Positions 49,718 through 60,954 are shown, counted from the first letter of the stretch. The stretch is 64,000 nt of DNA from Merdimmobilis hominis (GCF_016901855.1 NZ_JACJKY010000002.1:62001-126000); one strand, 5' to 3'. Notes: a model not told the origin generated them from the sequence alone. Translations and numbers: made by a program.

Positions 49718-50689
49718 ATGAAACTTGGTGTATTGACCAATCTGATGGGCGACAAACCATTGGATGAAGTATTGGCATATTTAAAACCGAAGGGCATCGA
49801 GGCAGTCGAGATCGGCTGCGGCGGCTATCCGGGCAAAGCACACGCTGACCCGAAAGTGCTCTTAAACGATGAAGCAAAACTCAATGAATTCAAAGCAACA
49901 ATCGAAAAATACGGCATGATCATCAGTGGTTTGTCGGCACACGGCAACCCGCTCCATCCGAACAAAGAGATCGCAAAACAGTTCGACGACGATCTGACCG
50001 ACGCCATTCTGCTCGCAGAAAAACTGGGCGTCGAGGTCATCAACTGCTTCTCCGGCTGTCCGGGCGACTGCGAAACCTCGAAACATCCGAACTGGGTCGT
50101 CTGCCCGTGGCCGGAAGATTTCACCGAGGTAGTCAACTGGCAGTGGAACGAAAAACTGATCCCGTACTGGAAAGAGAAAGTTGCATTCGCAAAACAGCAC
50201 GGCGTACATAAATTTGCACTCGAAATGCATCCGGGCTTCTGTGTCTACAATCCGGAGACAGCACTCCGTCTGCGTGCGGCTGTCGGCGAGGAAATCGGCG
50301 TCAACTTCGACCCGTCGCACCTCATTTGGCAGGGCATTGACCCGGCATATGCAATCCGCATTCTCGGCAAAGAGGGCGCTATTTTCCACTTCCACGCAAA
50401 AGACACGAAAGTCGATAAATATAACACGATGGCAAACGGCGTGCTCGACACGAAACACTACGGCGACGAGATCAACAGAAGCTGGATCTTCCGTTCCTGC
50501 GGCTACGGCAACGACTACGCATACTGGAAAGACATGATCTCGAACCTCGTCATGACCGGTTATGACCACGTCCTCTCGATCGAGCATGAGGATTCGCTCA
50601 TGTCCGTCAACGAAGGTCTTACCAAAGCAATCGACTTTTTACAAGAAGTACTGACCCACGAAAAGCTCGGCGCAATGTGGTGGGCATAA
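49718..50689 (+). CDS. Sugar phosphate isomerase/epimerase-fold TIM barrel (copy 3)
   Basis: 323 residues, the longest of the three barrels. Blocks: KGIEAVEIGCGGYPGKAHAD, IISGLSAHGNPLHPN, KFALEMHPGFCVYN (metal Glu), VNFDPSHLIWQGIDP (Asp/His), FHFHAKDTK and LSIEHEDSLM (late Glu). This layout, with the GNPLHP and EMHPGF blocks, matches the branch often found beside Gfo/Idh/MocA enzymes in inositol and keto-sugar operons. AAAGGAG is about 8 bp before the ATG. Confidence 0.87.
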   Translation: MKLGVLTNLMGDKPLDEVLAYLKPKGIEAVEIGCGGYPGKAHADPKVLLNDEAKLNEFKATIEKYGMIISGLSAHGNPLHPNKEIAKQFDDDLTDAILLAEKLGVEVINCFSGCPGDCETSKHPNWVVCPWPEDFTEVVNWQWNEKLIPYWKEKVAFAKQHGVHKFALEMHPGFCVYNPETALRLRAAVGEEIGVNFDPSHLIWQGIDPAYAIRILGKEGAIFHFHAKDTKVDKYNTMANGVLDTKHYGDEINRSWIFRSCGYGNDYAYWKDMISNLVMTGYDHVLSIEHEDSLMSVNEGLTKAIDFLQEVLTHEKLGAMWWA

Positions 50690-50710
50690 GAGAAAAGAGG
50701 CAAAACGACC

Positions 50711-51763
50711 ATGGCAAAACACAGACTTGGCATTGTGGGCTTCGGCGGCATGGGCAACTGGCACCGTGAGCTGATTGAATCAGGCATTGAAAACCTGGAA
50801 ATCGCCGGCATGTTCGATATCAAAGAAGAACGTCAGGAAGCGGCACGCGAACTCGGCTACCGCGCATATGAGAGCCTTGACGCACTGCTCGCAGACGAAA
50901 CCGTCGACATGATTTTAATTTCCACACCGAACGACTGCCACAAACCGATTGCAGTCAAAGCAATGGAAGCCGGCAAAAACGTTGTAAGCGAAAAACCGGT
51001 CACGCTTTCGAGCGAAGATCTGCTCGAAATGATCGACGCATCGAAACGCACCGGCAAGATTTTCACCGTGCATCAGAACCGCCGCTGGGATGAGGATTTT
51101 CTGACTGTCAAAAAGCTGTATGACGAAAACGCACTCGGCGATGTGTTCAACATTGAATCGCGCGTGCACGGCTCCCGCGGCATTCCGGGCGACTGGCGCG
51201 GCAAAAAAGAGCACGGCGGCGGCATGATGCTCGACTGGGGCGTTCATATCATTGACCAGATGCTTTTGATGGTCAAAGAGAAGATCACCTCGATTTACTG
51301 CAAAGTAAACCACGTCACAAACTACGAAGTCGATGACGGCTTTACGCTGATTCTCACCTTCGAGAGCGGCAAAACCGCACTGCTTGAAGTCGGCACCAGC
51401 AACTTCATCGAACTGCCGCGCTGGTATATGCTCGGCGAAAACGGCAGTGTGCAGATCGACGACTTTTTGGTTCACGGCAAAATCGTGCGCATCACCGACT
51501 GGGACAAAAACGATGCTGTTCCGGTCAAAACTGCGGCAGGTCTCACCAAAACAATGGCGCCGCGCACCGATGACACGATTCACACCGAGCCGGTTGTCAA
51601 AGTCGATTCCGACATCAAAGATTTCTATCGCAACGTCATGGCTGCCATCGAGGGCAGGGAAGAACAGCTCATCAAACACGACGAGCTCCTGCGCGTGATG
51701 CGTGTGATGGAAACGGCACTGCGTTCGGCGGAACTGAATCAGGTTTTGCCGTTTGAAGCGTAA
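50711..51763 (+). CDS. Gfo/Idh/MocA-family oxidoreductase (copy 2)
   Basis: 350 residues. Rossmann loop LGIVGFGGMGNWHRELIE, catalytic Lys in SEKPVTLSSEDLLEM, substrate region HGGGMMLDWGVHIIDQMLLM (His/Asp). Only distantly similar to copy 1, so two different oxidation or reduction steps are likely: one to form a keto-sugar, one to reduce it after rearrangement. That plan fits the oxidise-then-eliminate pathways known for some gut bacteria, but the substrate here is unknown. Confidence 0.9.
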   Translation: MAKHRLGIVGFGGMGNWHRELIESGIENLEIAGMFDIKEERQEAARELGYRAYESLDALLADETVDMILISTPNDCHKPIAVKAMEAGKNVVSEKPVTLSSEDLLEMIDASKRTGKIFTVHQNRRWDEDFLTVKKLYDENALGDVFNIESRVHGSRGIPGDWRGKKEHGGGMMLDWGVHIIDQMLLMVKEKITSIYCKVNHVTNYEVDDGFTLILTFESGKTALLEVGTSNFIELPRWYMLGENGSVQIDDFLVHGKIVRITDWDKNDAVPVKTAAGLTKTMAPRTDDTIHTEPVVKVDSDIKDFYRNVMAAIEGREEQLIKHDELLRVMRVMETALRSAELNQVLPFEA

Positions 51764-51787
51764 TAGGCAGAAAGAAAGGAGCGCATG

Positions 51788-51943
51788 ATGAAACCGCTAA
51801 AACAAAAAGTCAGCATTACACTCGATGAGGATATCGTCAAAAAGCTGCGTGTTCTTGCGGAGGATTGTGACCGCTCCCTTTCGCAATATATTAACCTTGT
51901 GCTAAAAGCCTATCTGCAAAAACACGACACAAAAATCAAATGA
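51788..51943 (+). CDS. Small ribbon-helix-helix (Arc/CopG-like) protein
   Basis: 51 residues: KQKVSITLDEDIVKKLRVL then SLSQYINLVLKAYLQK, the strand-helix-helix plan of Arc/CopG DNA-binding proteins. Tandem ATGs occur at 51785 and 51788; AAGGAG at 51776-51781 suits the second (6-bp spacing). It is 24 bp after the second MocA gene and ends 2 bp before the terminator, so it is the last gene of the sugar operon. A role as local regulator is inferred. Confidence 0.75.
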   Translation: MKPLKQKVSITLDEDIVKKLRVLAEDCDRSLSQYINLVLKAYLQKHDTKIK

Positions 51944-51945
51944 AC

Positions 51946-51971
51946 AAACGCCCCGTATAAACGGGGCGTTT
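51946..51971 (+). terminator. Terminator of the sugar operon
   Basis: 11-bp perfect stem (51946-51956 with 51961-51971), ATAA loop, T-run. Confidence 0.88.
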
Positions 51972-52043
51972 TTCTTTTTGTCGCATAAATAAACGTGTTT
52001 CTCCCCATACTACTTTTAAAAAACAAAAGGGAGATGGTCTGTT

Positions 52044-53225
52044 TTGAAACCGTCTGTTTACACCCGTCCGCCGTGGACGTTAAGCGAAGACATCCCGCAG
52101 TATCCGTGGATGCAGGCAAATGCATCGTGCAATACCGTGATTTTAGGCGGCGCGCTTGCCGCATGCCTCACTGCCTATGAGCTTATAAAAAAAGGCGTGG
52201 ACGTCACACTGCTTGCACCTGCCGAAATCGGTGCGGAGGATGTGTCGTTTCCGCCCGCAATGACACGGCTTGCCGCCGCGTCGCTTTCCCGCCTTGCAAA
52301 ACGCATCACCACCGCCAATGCCGTACGCGTATTCCATGACTATCAGGACGCAATCGAGTTGCTTGCATCATTCTGCGAGCACCACGACATTCCGTTTGTC
52401 CGCCGGGATGCACTCTTATTCGCCAAAAACCGCATGGAGCAGTCCTTCTTGGAGGAAGAATACCGCATCCGCCGCCACAACGGCTTTGCCGTCGAATGGG
52501 TGAACGCCGACACGCTCCGCGACATCACTTCCGTTTCGTGCAGCAGTGCGCTGATGCTCCCGCACGCCTGCGCCGTCTGCGACCCCTGTGCGCTCGCTCA
52601 TACGCTCTTGGTGGAAGCCGTGAATCTGGGTGCCCGTGTATTCGAACACACGCCTGTGGCGCTTCTGACCGGCTCCTGCGGCCGTTTTGTTCTCACAACC
52701 GAATCACAGCGTCAGCTCAAAGCAAAACGCATCGTCTGCGCAGGGGAAGTGCCGCGGTCGTTTGCACCGTCACTTTCAAAAATTACACGTGTCGTGCGTA
52801 TGGCGGTTTCTGCGCCGGTATCCGACTTTTCAGGATACGAAGACAAACCTGTCTTATTGCCTGCGATGGGTCAGCCGATGATTCTGTGCACCCATGACGA
52901 CCGTGTCGCTGTCATTTCGTCCGTGCTGTCCTCTCCGGTCAAGGATTCGCCTGATGCACCATGCTATACACAGCTTGAAGAGCAGTGCGGTGAGATGCTA
53001 TGCGGTGTACGTCCATCATTCCCGGATGTGCGCACGAGCGAAAACTATCTCTTAGCACCGAATGGCCTTCCGTACTGTGCACCCGCCAAAGAGGAGGACG
53101 GTGTCTTTGTACTGTCGCCCGGCTCGCCCGATATTTTAACAGCCGCATTCGTCACCGCACCGATTGTATCATCGCTGTGTGTAGGCTCTCATCCGTTTCA
53201 TCTGTATGACGGAATGCTCAAATAA
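52044..53225 (+). CDS. FAD-dependent oxidoreductase-like protein with degenerate dinucleotide loop
   Basis: 393 residues of the DAO/glycine-oxidase fold. The N-terminal nucleotide loop, usually GxGxxG, reads G35-G-A-L-A-A40, losing the second and third Gly; the rest of the fold is present (AYELIKKGVDVTLLAP, KAKRIVCAGEVPRSF, NYLLAPNGLPYCAP, FVLSPGSPDILTA). Related proteins in Bacillus (YhfW-type) carry a C-terminal Rieske domain, which is missing here. The start is TTG at 52044, 10 bp after AAGGGAG. FAD binding should be regarded as uncertain. Monocistronic between two terminators. Confidence 0.7.
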   Translation: MKPSVYTRPPWTLSEDIPQYPWMQANASCNTVILGGALAACLTAYELIKKGVDVTLLAPAEIGAEDVSFPPAMTRLAAASLSRLAKRITTANAVRVFHDYQDAIELLASFCEHHDIPFVRRDALLFAKNRMEQSFLEEEYRIRRHNGFAVEWVNADTLRDITSVSCSSALMLPHACAVCDPCALAHTLLVEAVNLGARVFEHTPVALLTGSCGRFVLTTESQRQLKAKRIVCAGEVPRSFAPSLSKITRVVRMAVSAPVSDFSGYEDKPVLLPAMGQPMILCTHDDRVAVISSVLSSPVKDSPDAPCYTQLEEQCGEMLCGVRPSFPDVRTSENYLLAPNGLPYCAPAKEEDGVFVLSPGSPDILTAAFVTAPIVSSLCVGSHPFHLYDGMLK

Positions 53226-53229
53226 CGAC

Positions 53230-53267
53230 AAAAAACGCATTGTTTCATATGAAACAATGCGTTTTTT
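53230..53267. terminator. Bidirectional terminator between the FAD gene and groEL
   Basis: 18-bp perfect stem (53230-53247 with 53250-53267) flanked by A-run and T-run, serving both convergent genes. Confidence 0.9.
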
Positions 53268-53299
53268 CTGTTTGCTTGGCTTATCTTAGAAGCGGGGGA

Positions 53300-54949
<1,650 letters not shown>

Positions 54950-54969
54950 TTAAAAATTCAAATATAGGA

Positions 54970-55351
<382 letters not shown>

Positions 55352-55454
55352 CCCGTACTTTATGAACAATTTGCTAATCGTCATTTTTTATAATTAACAC
55401 TCTTTTACATATTTATTGTTTATCGAATCTGACGAAGATTTTTTCGCTTTTTGG

Positions 55455-55483
55455 TTGAATTCCTTCTGTGATTCCGATATAAT
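55455..55483 (+). promoter_or_regulatory. Promoter of the DegV-family gene
   Basis: TTGAAT (55455-55460), 17-bp spacer, TATAAT (55478-55483), 34 bp before the ATG at 55518. Confidence 0.75.
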
Positions 55484-55517
55484 AAAAGAAAAAAGCAAGA
55501 ATAAAGAGGTGTCGTTT

Positions 55518-56405
55518 ATGCGTGAGTTTGTCATCCTGACCGACGTGACCTGCGATCTCCCGCAGAGTTACTATGAGAAAAACAACATTCCCGTCGTTCC
55601 GTTTATGTATACGATCGATGACGTCGATTATGACGGAACATTTGAACATTCCTTAAATCCGCATCTGTTTTATGAAAAATTAAAATCCGGTTCGATGGCA
55701 AAAACAGCGGCAGTCCCGCCCGACACGCTCTGCCGCTTTTTTGAACACGCATTAAAAGCCGGAAAAGACGTGGTATATCTCGGTTTTTCGTCGGGACTTT
55801 CGAGCACCTATCAAAACGCCTGCATTGCACGCGACGAAATTCTCCCCGCCTATGACGGCGCAGTGATCCGCTGTGTCGATTCGCTGTGTGCGTCAATGGG
55901 ACAGGGTTTGTTTGTCGATCTTGTGTTACGCAAAGCCGGCGAACCGGACATCGACGCAAACGCACTCGCCGACTATGCAGAATCGGTCAAGCAAAACGTC
56001 TGCCATTACTTCACGGTCGACGATCTGCATCATCTGTACCGCGGCGGCCGTGTTTCCAAAACGGCGGCAATTTTCGGCACAATGCTCGGTATTAAACCGG
56101 TGCTCCACGTCGACGAGGAGGGACACCTGATTCCAATCGGCAAAGTCCGCGGCAGAAAAGCTTCGCTCGATGCATTGGTTGCCAAAATGGGCACGAAAAT
56201 TGAAGGACAGGAGAACCCGTACGTATTCATTTCGCACGGTGACTGTGAAAAGGATGCCGAATATGTCGCAAAACAAGTCAAGGACAAATACGGCATCAAA
56301 ACAAAGATCATCAATCCGATCGGCCCGGTCATCGGCACGCATTCCGGTCCCGGCACGGTGGCGCTGTTCTTTGTCGGCAATGACCGCAGTGAGAAAAAGC
56401 TCTGA
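55518..56405 (+). CDS. DegV/FakB-family fatty-acid binding protein
   Basis: 295 residues. The DegV fold starts FVILTDVTCDLPQSYYEKNNIPVVPF, with the fatty-acid carboxylate-binding pattern SSGLSSTYQNA and the C-terminal PVIGTHSGPGTVALFFVG, the family signature. FakB proteins present fatty acids to the kinase FakA for incorporation into phospholipid; no fakA is in the window. The frame opens at 55416, but AAAGAGGT 8 bp before the ATG at 55518 sets the start, after the promoter. Confidence 0.93.
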   Translation: MREFVILTDVTCDLPQSYYEKNNIPVVPFMYTIDDVDYDGTFEHSLNPHLFYEKLKSGSMAKTAAVPPDTLCRFFEHALKAGKDVVYLGFSSGLSSTYQNACIARDEILPAYDGAVIRCVDSLCASMGQGLFVDLVLRKAGEPDIDANALADYAESVKQNVCHYFTVDDLHHLYRGGRVSKTAAIFGTMLGIKPVLHVDEEGHLIPIGKVRGRKASLDALVAKMGTKIEGQENPYVFISHGDCEKDAEYVAKQVKDKYGIKTKIINPIGPVIGTHSGPGTVALFFVGNDRSEKKL

Positions 56406-56415
56406 TATGCAAAAT

Positions 56416-56452
56416 AAAAAATCCTGTTGGGGACATCCCAACAGGATTTTTT
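56416..56452. terminator. Bidirectional terminator between degV-family gene and GT4 gene
   Basis: 16-bp stem (56416-56431 with 56437-56452), 5-nt loop, A-run and T-run on either side. Confidence 0.88.
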
Positions 56453-57633
56453 TATGCAAGCAGTTCATGATAAAGCGAAAGATACTCTAAAAACCGCTCG
56501 TTTTTGTCATATAATTTTCCACGCGAAACGCACGCCTCTGTTGAAAACGCAGCCGACTGCACAGCATCCGCGAGTGCTTTCACATTTCCTTGTTCGATCA
56601 CCATGCCGCAGGTGTCGTCGATGCTCTCAGGACTGCCGCCGGTGCGGTAGGTGATGACCGGCGTGCCGCAGGCGAGTGCTTCTAAATTGGTCGTCGGGAA
56701 CGTGTCTTCATAAGTGGGGTTCACAAACGCGTGCGCCGCCGTATACAGCGCGGCAAGCTCATGCGCATTGTTTGTCCGCGTGATGCCAATCACCCGCTCG
56801 GGCAGTGCATCTTTCTGCGCCTGCGTCACACCCACGATGACGACGGAGAAGGAATCATCGAGCAATTCGCTCAGTGCAATCAGATCGTCAAAGCCTTTCT
56901 GCTTCGTCCACACGCTCGCCACACCGAGGACGATTTTTTTGCCCTTCGGCAGGGAAAGCGGCGCGTCGTGTACCGGATGAAAGACCGAGAGGTCAATTCC
57001 GTTTTCGATGACGCGCACCGGCGTATCTTTGAAAAACGACTGCGATGCAAGGGAACCAAGCCACGCAGACGGTGTGACGATCGTCAAATTTTCAAGCGAC
57101 GTAAACAGCCGCTTTTTCTGCGCATAGTTCCATGCCGAACGGTCAAACACCATGCTCGCCGGATATTCGCCCTTCTGTGGGCAGGTATGACAGCCGGTTT
57201 TCCACTTTTCACAGCCGATCCGGTCAAAATGCGCACAGTGTCCTGTAAATGCCCAGCAGTCGTGCAGTGTCCACACAACCGGCTTATTCTGCGACTGAAG
57301 CCATTCAAACAGCAGTTCGATATTCACATAATAGCCGTGGATGTTGTGCAGGTGAATGAGATCCGGGGAAAACGCATCCGCCTCTTTTAAAAACGCACGG
57401 GTCGCCTGTGTCGAATAAAACCCGTGTTTATCGCTTATACGCGACAGCACGCCGTGCAGATTCACACCAATCTCCGAACCGATGCGGATGGTATCGCAGT
57501 CGTCAGGCGCTGTGCCGCGTCCATACGCGATTTTGCATAAAAAGCCGTCTTTCTTTGCCGCGCGGGCAAGATCGGCGGCAATCCGTCCCGTACTGCCATA
57601 ACCGCAGACGGAATTGACTTGCAAAAGCTTCAC
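56452..57633 (-). CDS. Family 4 glycosyltransferase
   Basis: 393 residues, GT-B fold. N-terminal acceptor domain VKLLQVNSVCGYGSTGRIAADLA; a Cys-rich insert (WTLHDCWAFTGHCAHF, CEKWKTGCHTCPQ), typical of one GT4 subset; C-terminal donor domain with KKIVLGVASVWTKQKGFDDL and the EDTFPTTNLEALACGTPVITY E-x7-E motif. The ATG at 57648 has no ribosome site; GTG at 57633 has GGGGG 8 bp upstream and overlaps the epimerase stop, so it is preferred. Last gene of the capsule operon. Confidence 0.85.
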   Translation of the reverse strand: MKLLQVNSVCGYGSTGRIAADLARAAKKDGFLCKIAYGRGTAPDDCDTIRIGSEIGVNLHGVLSRISDKHGFYSTQATRAFLKEADAFSPDLIHLHNIHGYYVNIELLFEWLQSQNKPVVWTLHDCWAFTGHCAHFDRIGCEKWKTGCHTCPQKGEYPASMVFDRSAWNYAQKKRLFTSLENLTIVTPSAWLGSLASQSFFKDTPVRVIENGIDLSVFHPVHDAPLSLPKGKKIVLGVASVWTKQKGFDDLIALSELLDDSFSVVIVGVTQAQKDALPERVIGITRTNNAHELAALYTAAHAFVNPTYEDTFPTTNLEALACGTPVITYRTGGSPESIDDTCGMVIEQGNVKALADAVQSAAFSTEACVSRGKLYDKNERFLEYLSLYHELLA

Positions 57634-58760
57634 ATCGTTTTCCCCCATGTGGTGATGTTGACGATTTTTGCATAGCTTTGAATGAGCTTGACGACCTTCA
57701 CCGACACGTTTGTATCGGCATAGTTCTCCGCCATGACGACTTCTTCGTTGTTTTCACGCATAGAAACCGCCAGCTCGAGCGCCTGTTCAACGTCGTCGCC
57801 CGTAATGCCGCCGATGACGACCGAACCTTTATCGAGCACCTCCGGCCGCTCCGTCGAAGTGCGGATGAGCACGCCTGCAAAGTGGAGCATTGCCGATTCT
57901 TCGGACAAGGTGCCGCTGTCGGACAGCACGCAGTATGCGTTCATCTGGAGCTTGTTATAATCCATGAAGCCGAACGGCTTTAAGCTTTGCACGAGCGGAT
58001 GGAATTTGAAATCGCGCTGTTCGATGAATTTGCGGCTGCGCGGATGGGTCGAATAGATGACCGGCATCTGATACCGCTCGGCAATGCGATTGACCGCGTT
58101 CATCAGCGAGAGAAAATGCGCTTCGTTGTCGATATTCTCCTCGCGGTGTGCGGAAACCAAGATATATTTGCCCGCCGTCAGATTCATGCGCTCGAGCACA
58201 TCACTTGCTTCGATTTTGTCCATATGATCGCGCAGAACCTCGCGCATCGGCGAACCGGTGACAAAAATCGTCTTGCCGTCGATGCCCTCGCTCAACAGAT
58301 AGCGGCGGGAATGCTCGGTATAGGGGAGGTTGATGTCGGAAATATGGTCGACGATCTTGCGGTTGATCATCTCGGACACATTCCAGTCCCAGCAGCGGTT
58401 GCCGGCTTCCATGTGGAAAATCGGAATTTTTAACCGTTTGGCCGAAATTGCCGCGAGCGCCGAGTTGGTATCGCCTAAAATCAGCACGGCATCCGGACGC
58501 TCTTTTTCCATGACTTCATACGATTTGGCGATGATGTTTCCCATTGTTTCGCCTAAATGTTTGCCGACGCTGTCTAAATAATAATTCGGCTCGCGCAGGC
58601 CGAGGTCCTCAAAAAAGACCTGGTTTAAGGTGTAGTCCCAGTTTTGGCCGGTGTGCACCAAAATATGGTCAAAGTATTTGTCGCACGCTTTGATGCACGC
58701 CGACAGACGGATGATCTCCGGCCGTGTGCCCAAAACGGTCATGACTTTTAACTTATTCAT
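57630..58760 (-). CDS. capG: UDP-GlcNAc 2-epimerase family enzyme (CapG/FnlC)
   Basis: 376 residues, non-hydrolysing 2-epimerase fold. Blocks: KVMTVLGTRPEIIRLSACIKA, HTGQNWDYTLNQVFFEDLGL, GDTNSALAAISAKRLKIPIFHMEAG, VSAHREENIDNE and DSGTLSEESAML. On its own this could be WecB (UDP-ManNAc), but directly after capE and capF it fits CapG/FnlC, which converts UDP-N-acetyl-L-pneumosamine to UDP-N-acetyl-L-fucosamine. GGAGAG precedes the ATG. Confidence 0.88.
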   Translation of the reverse strand: MNKLKVMTVLGTRPEIIRLSACIKACDKYFDHILVHTGQNWDYTLNQVFFEDLGLREPNYYLDSVGKHLGETMGNIIAKSYEVMEKERPDAVLILGDTNSALAAISAKRLKIPIFHMEAGNRCWDWNVSEMINRKIVDHISDINLPYTEHSRRYLLSEGIDGKTIFVTGSPMREVLRDHMDKIEASDVLERMNLTAGKYILVSAHREENIDNEAHFLSLMNAVNRIAERYQMPVIYSTHPRSRKFIEQRDFKFHPLVQSLKPFGFMDYNKLQMNAYCVLSDSGTLSEESAMLHFAGVLIRTSTERPEVLDKGSVVIGGITGDDVEQALELAVSMRENNEEVVMAENYADTNVSVKVVKLIQSYAKIVNITTWGKTM

Positions 58761-58783
58761 TCGTATTCTCTCCGTTTCTCTGC

Positions 58784-59896
58784 TTACTCGATGACCGGCA
58801 AAAAGAACGTATCCGGTTTTTCGGGGTCAAACGGCTCGTTTGCCCACATGACGGTCACAAGATCGGTCTGTCCGATGTTTTGAATGCTGTGGGTATAGCC
58901 GGTGGGAATGTCGACGACGGTCAGTTCCTCGCCGCTTACACGGTATTCGATCACTTCGTCGCTGTCGATTTTACGGAAGCGGATCGATGCCTCACCCGAC
59001 ACGACTAAAAATTTCTCGTTTTTCGTGTGATGCCAGTGGTTGCCCTTTGTAATGCCCGGTTTTGCCACATTGACAGACACCTGTCCGCGGTCCGGCGTGC
59101 GGAGCATCTCCGTAAACGAGCCGCGCTCGTCTTTGTGCATCGTAAGCGGATAGGAAAATTCGTCCTTAGGCAGATAGCTTAAATAGGTGCTGTAGAGCTT
59201 TTTTATAAGCGGATCGGACAGATCGGGAAGAGAAAGCGTTTTGCGGTTTTCAGCAAACGAGGCAATAAGCGATGCAAGGAGGCCGAGTGTTGCCTCATGC
59301 GTAACCGGCACACAGCAGAAATCACCGTCGCGCGTCGGATTGCCCGAAACGGCACGGCAGAGCTCGTCCACCACATCGTCGATATAGCACAGTGTCAGCT
59401 TCACCGACGGGTCATTGACGGTGATCGGCTCATGATGCGCAATGTTGTGGCAAAACGTTGCAATGACGCTGTTATAGTTCGGGCGGCACCATTTGCCGAA
59501 CAGATTCGGGAAGCGGTATACAAGCACCGGCGCGCCGGTTTCCTTTCCGTAAGCGAACAGAAGATCTTCGCCGGCTTTTTTGCTCTCGCCGTACGGATTC
59601 TGACGCTCTGCCTGAATCGAGGAGGCGAGCATCACCGGCGCTTTGTTGCCTGCGGCTTTGAGCGCATCGAGCAAAGTCGACGTAAAACCGAAATTTCCCT
59701 TCATGAATTCGTCGTCCGTTTTCGGGCGGTTTACACCTGCCAGATGAAATACAAAATCACACGATGCGGCATATTGCGTGAGTAAAGCAGGGTCGGTGTC
59801 GATGTCATACGAGAGCACCTCAAACCCGCGGTTTAAAAGCTCCGCTTTTAAGTTTTTGCCCACAAATCCGTTTGCACCGGTAATGAGGATCTTCAT
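58784..59896 (-). CDS. capF: CapF-like bifunctional reductase with C-terminal cupin
   Basis: 370 residues. N-terminal short-chain dehydrogenase domain (KILITGANGFVGKNLKAEL; YGESKKAGE with catalytic Tyr/Lys) and C-terminal cupin (KPGITKGNHWHHTKNEKFLVV, metal His). CapF reduces the 4-keto-sugar made by CapE to UDP-N-acetyl-6-deoxy-L-talosamine-type product; the cupin handles the preceding epimerisation. In-frame extension to 59929 is rejected because AAAGGAGC precedes the ATG at 59896. It overlaps nothing and lies 17 bp from capE. Confidence 0.9.
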   Translation of the reverse strand: MKILITGANGFVGKNLKAELLNRGFEVLSYDIDTDPALLTQYAASCDFVFHLAGVNRPKTDDEFMKGNFGFTSTLLDALKAAGNKAPVMLASSIQAERQNPYGESKKAGEDLLFAYGKETGAPVLVYRFPNLFGKWCRPNYNSVIATFCHNIAHHEPITVNDPSVKLTLCYIDDVVDELCRAVSGNPTRDGDFCCVPVTHEATLGLLASLIASFAENRKTLSLPDLSDPLIKKLYSTYLSYLPKDEFSYPLTMHKDERGSFTEMLRTPDRGQVSVNVAKPGITKGNHWHHTKNEKFLVVSGEASIRFRKIDSDEVIEYRVSGEELTVVDIPTGYTHSIQNIGQTDLVTVMWANEPFDPEKPDTFFLPVIE

Positions 59897-59913
59897 GTTG
59901 TTTGCTCCTTTGC

Positions 59914-60948
59914 TCATTTTTGCTCCCATGCGGCAATCTCATCCTGAATATAAGAAAGCGACAGCAGTTTTTCTTTGACCTGCTCGACTGTCAAAAGCTC
60001 GGTATTGCTCGAGTCAAACTCGACGAGCGTTTTGCGGTTTTCGTCGCCCTGTTTGAAGTATTTTTCGTAGTTTAGGTCACGCTTGTCCGCCGGCACACGG
60101 TAGAAATTGCCCATGTCGATCGCATGCGCACACTCCTCGTTGGTGAGCAGTGTTTCATACATTTTTTCACCGTGACGGATGCCGATGATTTTAATCGGAT
60201 TGTCTGCATGGAACAGCTCTTTGACTGCCTGTGCGAGTGTTTCGATGGTGCACGACGGCGCTTTCTGCACCATGATATCGCCGCTCTCTGCATGCTCGAA
60301 TGCAAAAATGACAAGCTCCACTGCTTCCTCAAGGCTCATGATAAACCGGGTCATAGACGGCTCTGTGACGGTGAGCGGCTGGCCTGCTTTGATCTGCTCG
60401 ATAAACAGCGGAATGACTGAACCGCGCGAGCACATGACGTTGCCGTAGCGTGTGCCGCAGATGAGCGTTTTCTCCGGCGAAACGGTGCGCGATTTTGCGA
60501 CAAACACCTTTTCCATCATTGCTTTGGACGTACCCATCGCATTGACCGGATATGCGGCTTTGTCGGTCGAAAGGCAAATGACCTTTTTGACGCCGCATTC
60601 GATGCAGGCGGTCAGCACGTTATCCGTGCCGATGACGTTTGTATACACGGCTTCAAGCGGGAAAAACTCACACGACGGCACCTGTTTCAATGCCGCGGCA
60701 TGGAACACATAGTCGACGCCATACATCGCATTTTTGATGCTCTGGAGATTTCTGACGTCGCCGATATAATATTTGATTTTGTCGTTGTTGTAGGCGTGGC
60801 GCATGTCGTCCTGTTTTTTCTCATCGCGCGAGAAAATACGGATTTCCTTAATGTCGGTGTCGAGAAAGCGTTTTAATACCGCGTTGCCGAACGAGCCGGT
60901 GCCGCCGGTAATGAGCAGTGTTTTTCCGTTAAAAATTGATTCTGCCAT
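59914..60948 (-). CDS. capE: UDP-GlcNAc 4,6-dehydratase/5-epimerase (CapE/FnlA)
   Basis: 344 residues. Extended SDR with TLLITGGTGSFGNAVLKRFL, FSRDEKKQDDMRHAY, the catalytic segment LSTDKAAYPVNAMGTSKAMMEK (Met in place of Tyr within YPVNAMG, the known CapE/FlaA1 pattern) and the C-terminal HGEKMYETLLTNEE. First enzyme of UDP-L-FucNAc synthesis. TTGGAGGA lies about 10 bp before the ATG. Order capE-capF-capG is that of Staphylococcus aureus type 5/8 capsule and fnlABC clusters. Confidence 0.93.
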   Translation of the reverse strand: MAESIFNGKTLLITGGTGSFGNAVLKRFLDTDIKEIRIFSRDEKKQDDMRHAYNNDKIKYYIGDVRNLQSIKNAMYGVDYVFHAAALKQVPSCEFFPLEAVYTNVIGTDNVLTACIECGVKKVICLSTDKAAYPVNAMGTSKAMMEKVFVAKSRTVSPEKTLICGTRYGNVMCSRGSVIPLFIEQIKAGQPLTVTEPSMTRFIMSLEEAVELVIFAFEHAESGDIMVQKAPSCTIETLAQAVKELFHADNPIKIIGIRHGEKMYETLLTNEECAHAIDMGNFYRVPADKRDLNYEKYFKQGDENRKTLVEFDSSNTELLTVEQVKEKLLSLSYIQDEIAAWEQK

Positions 60949-60954
60949 AATGAC

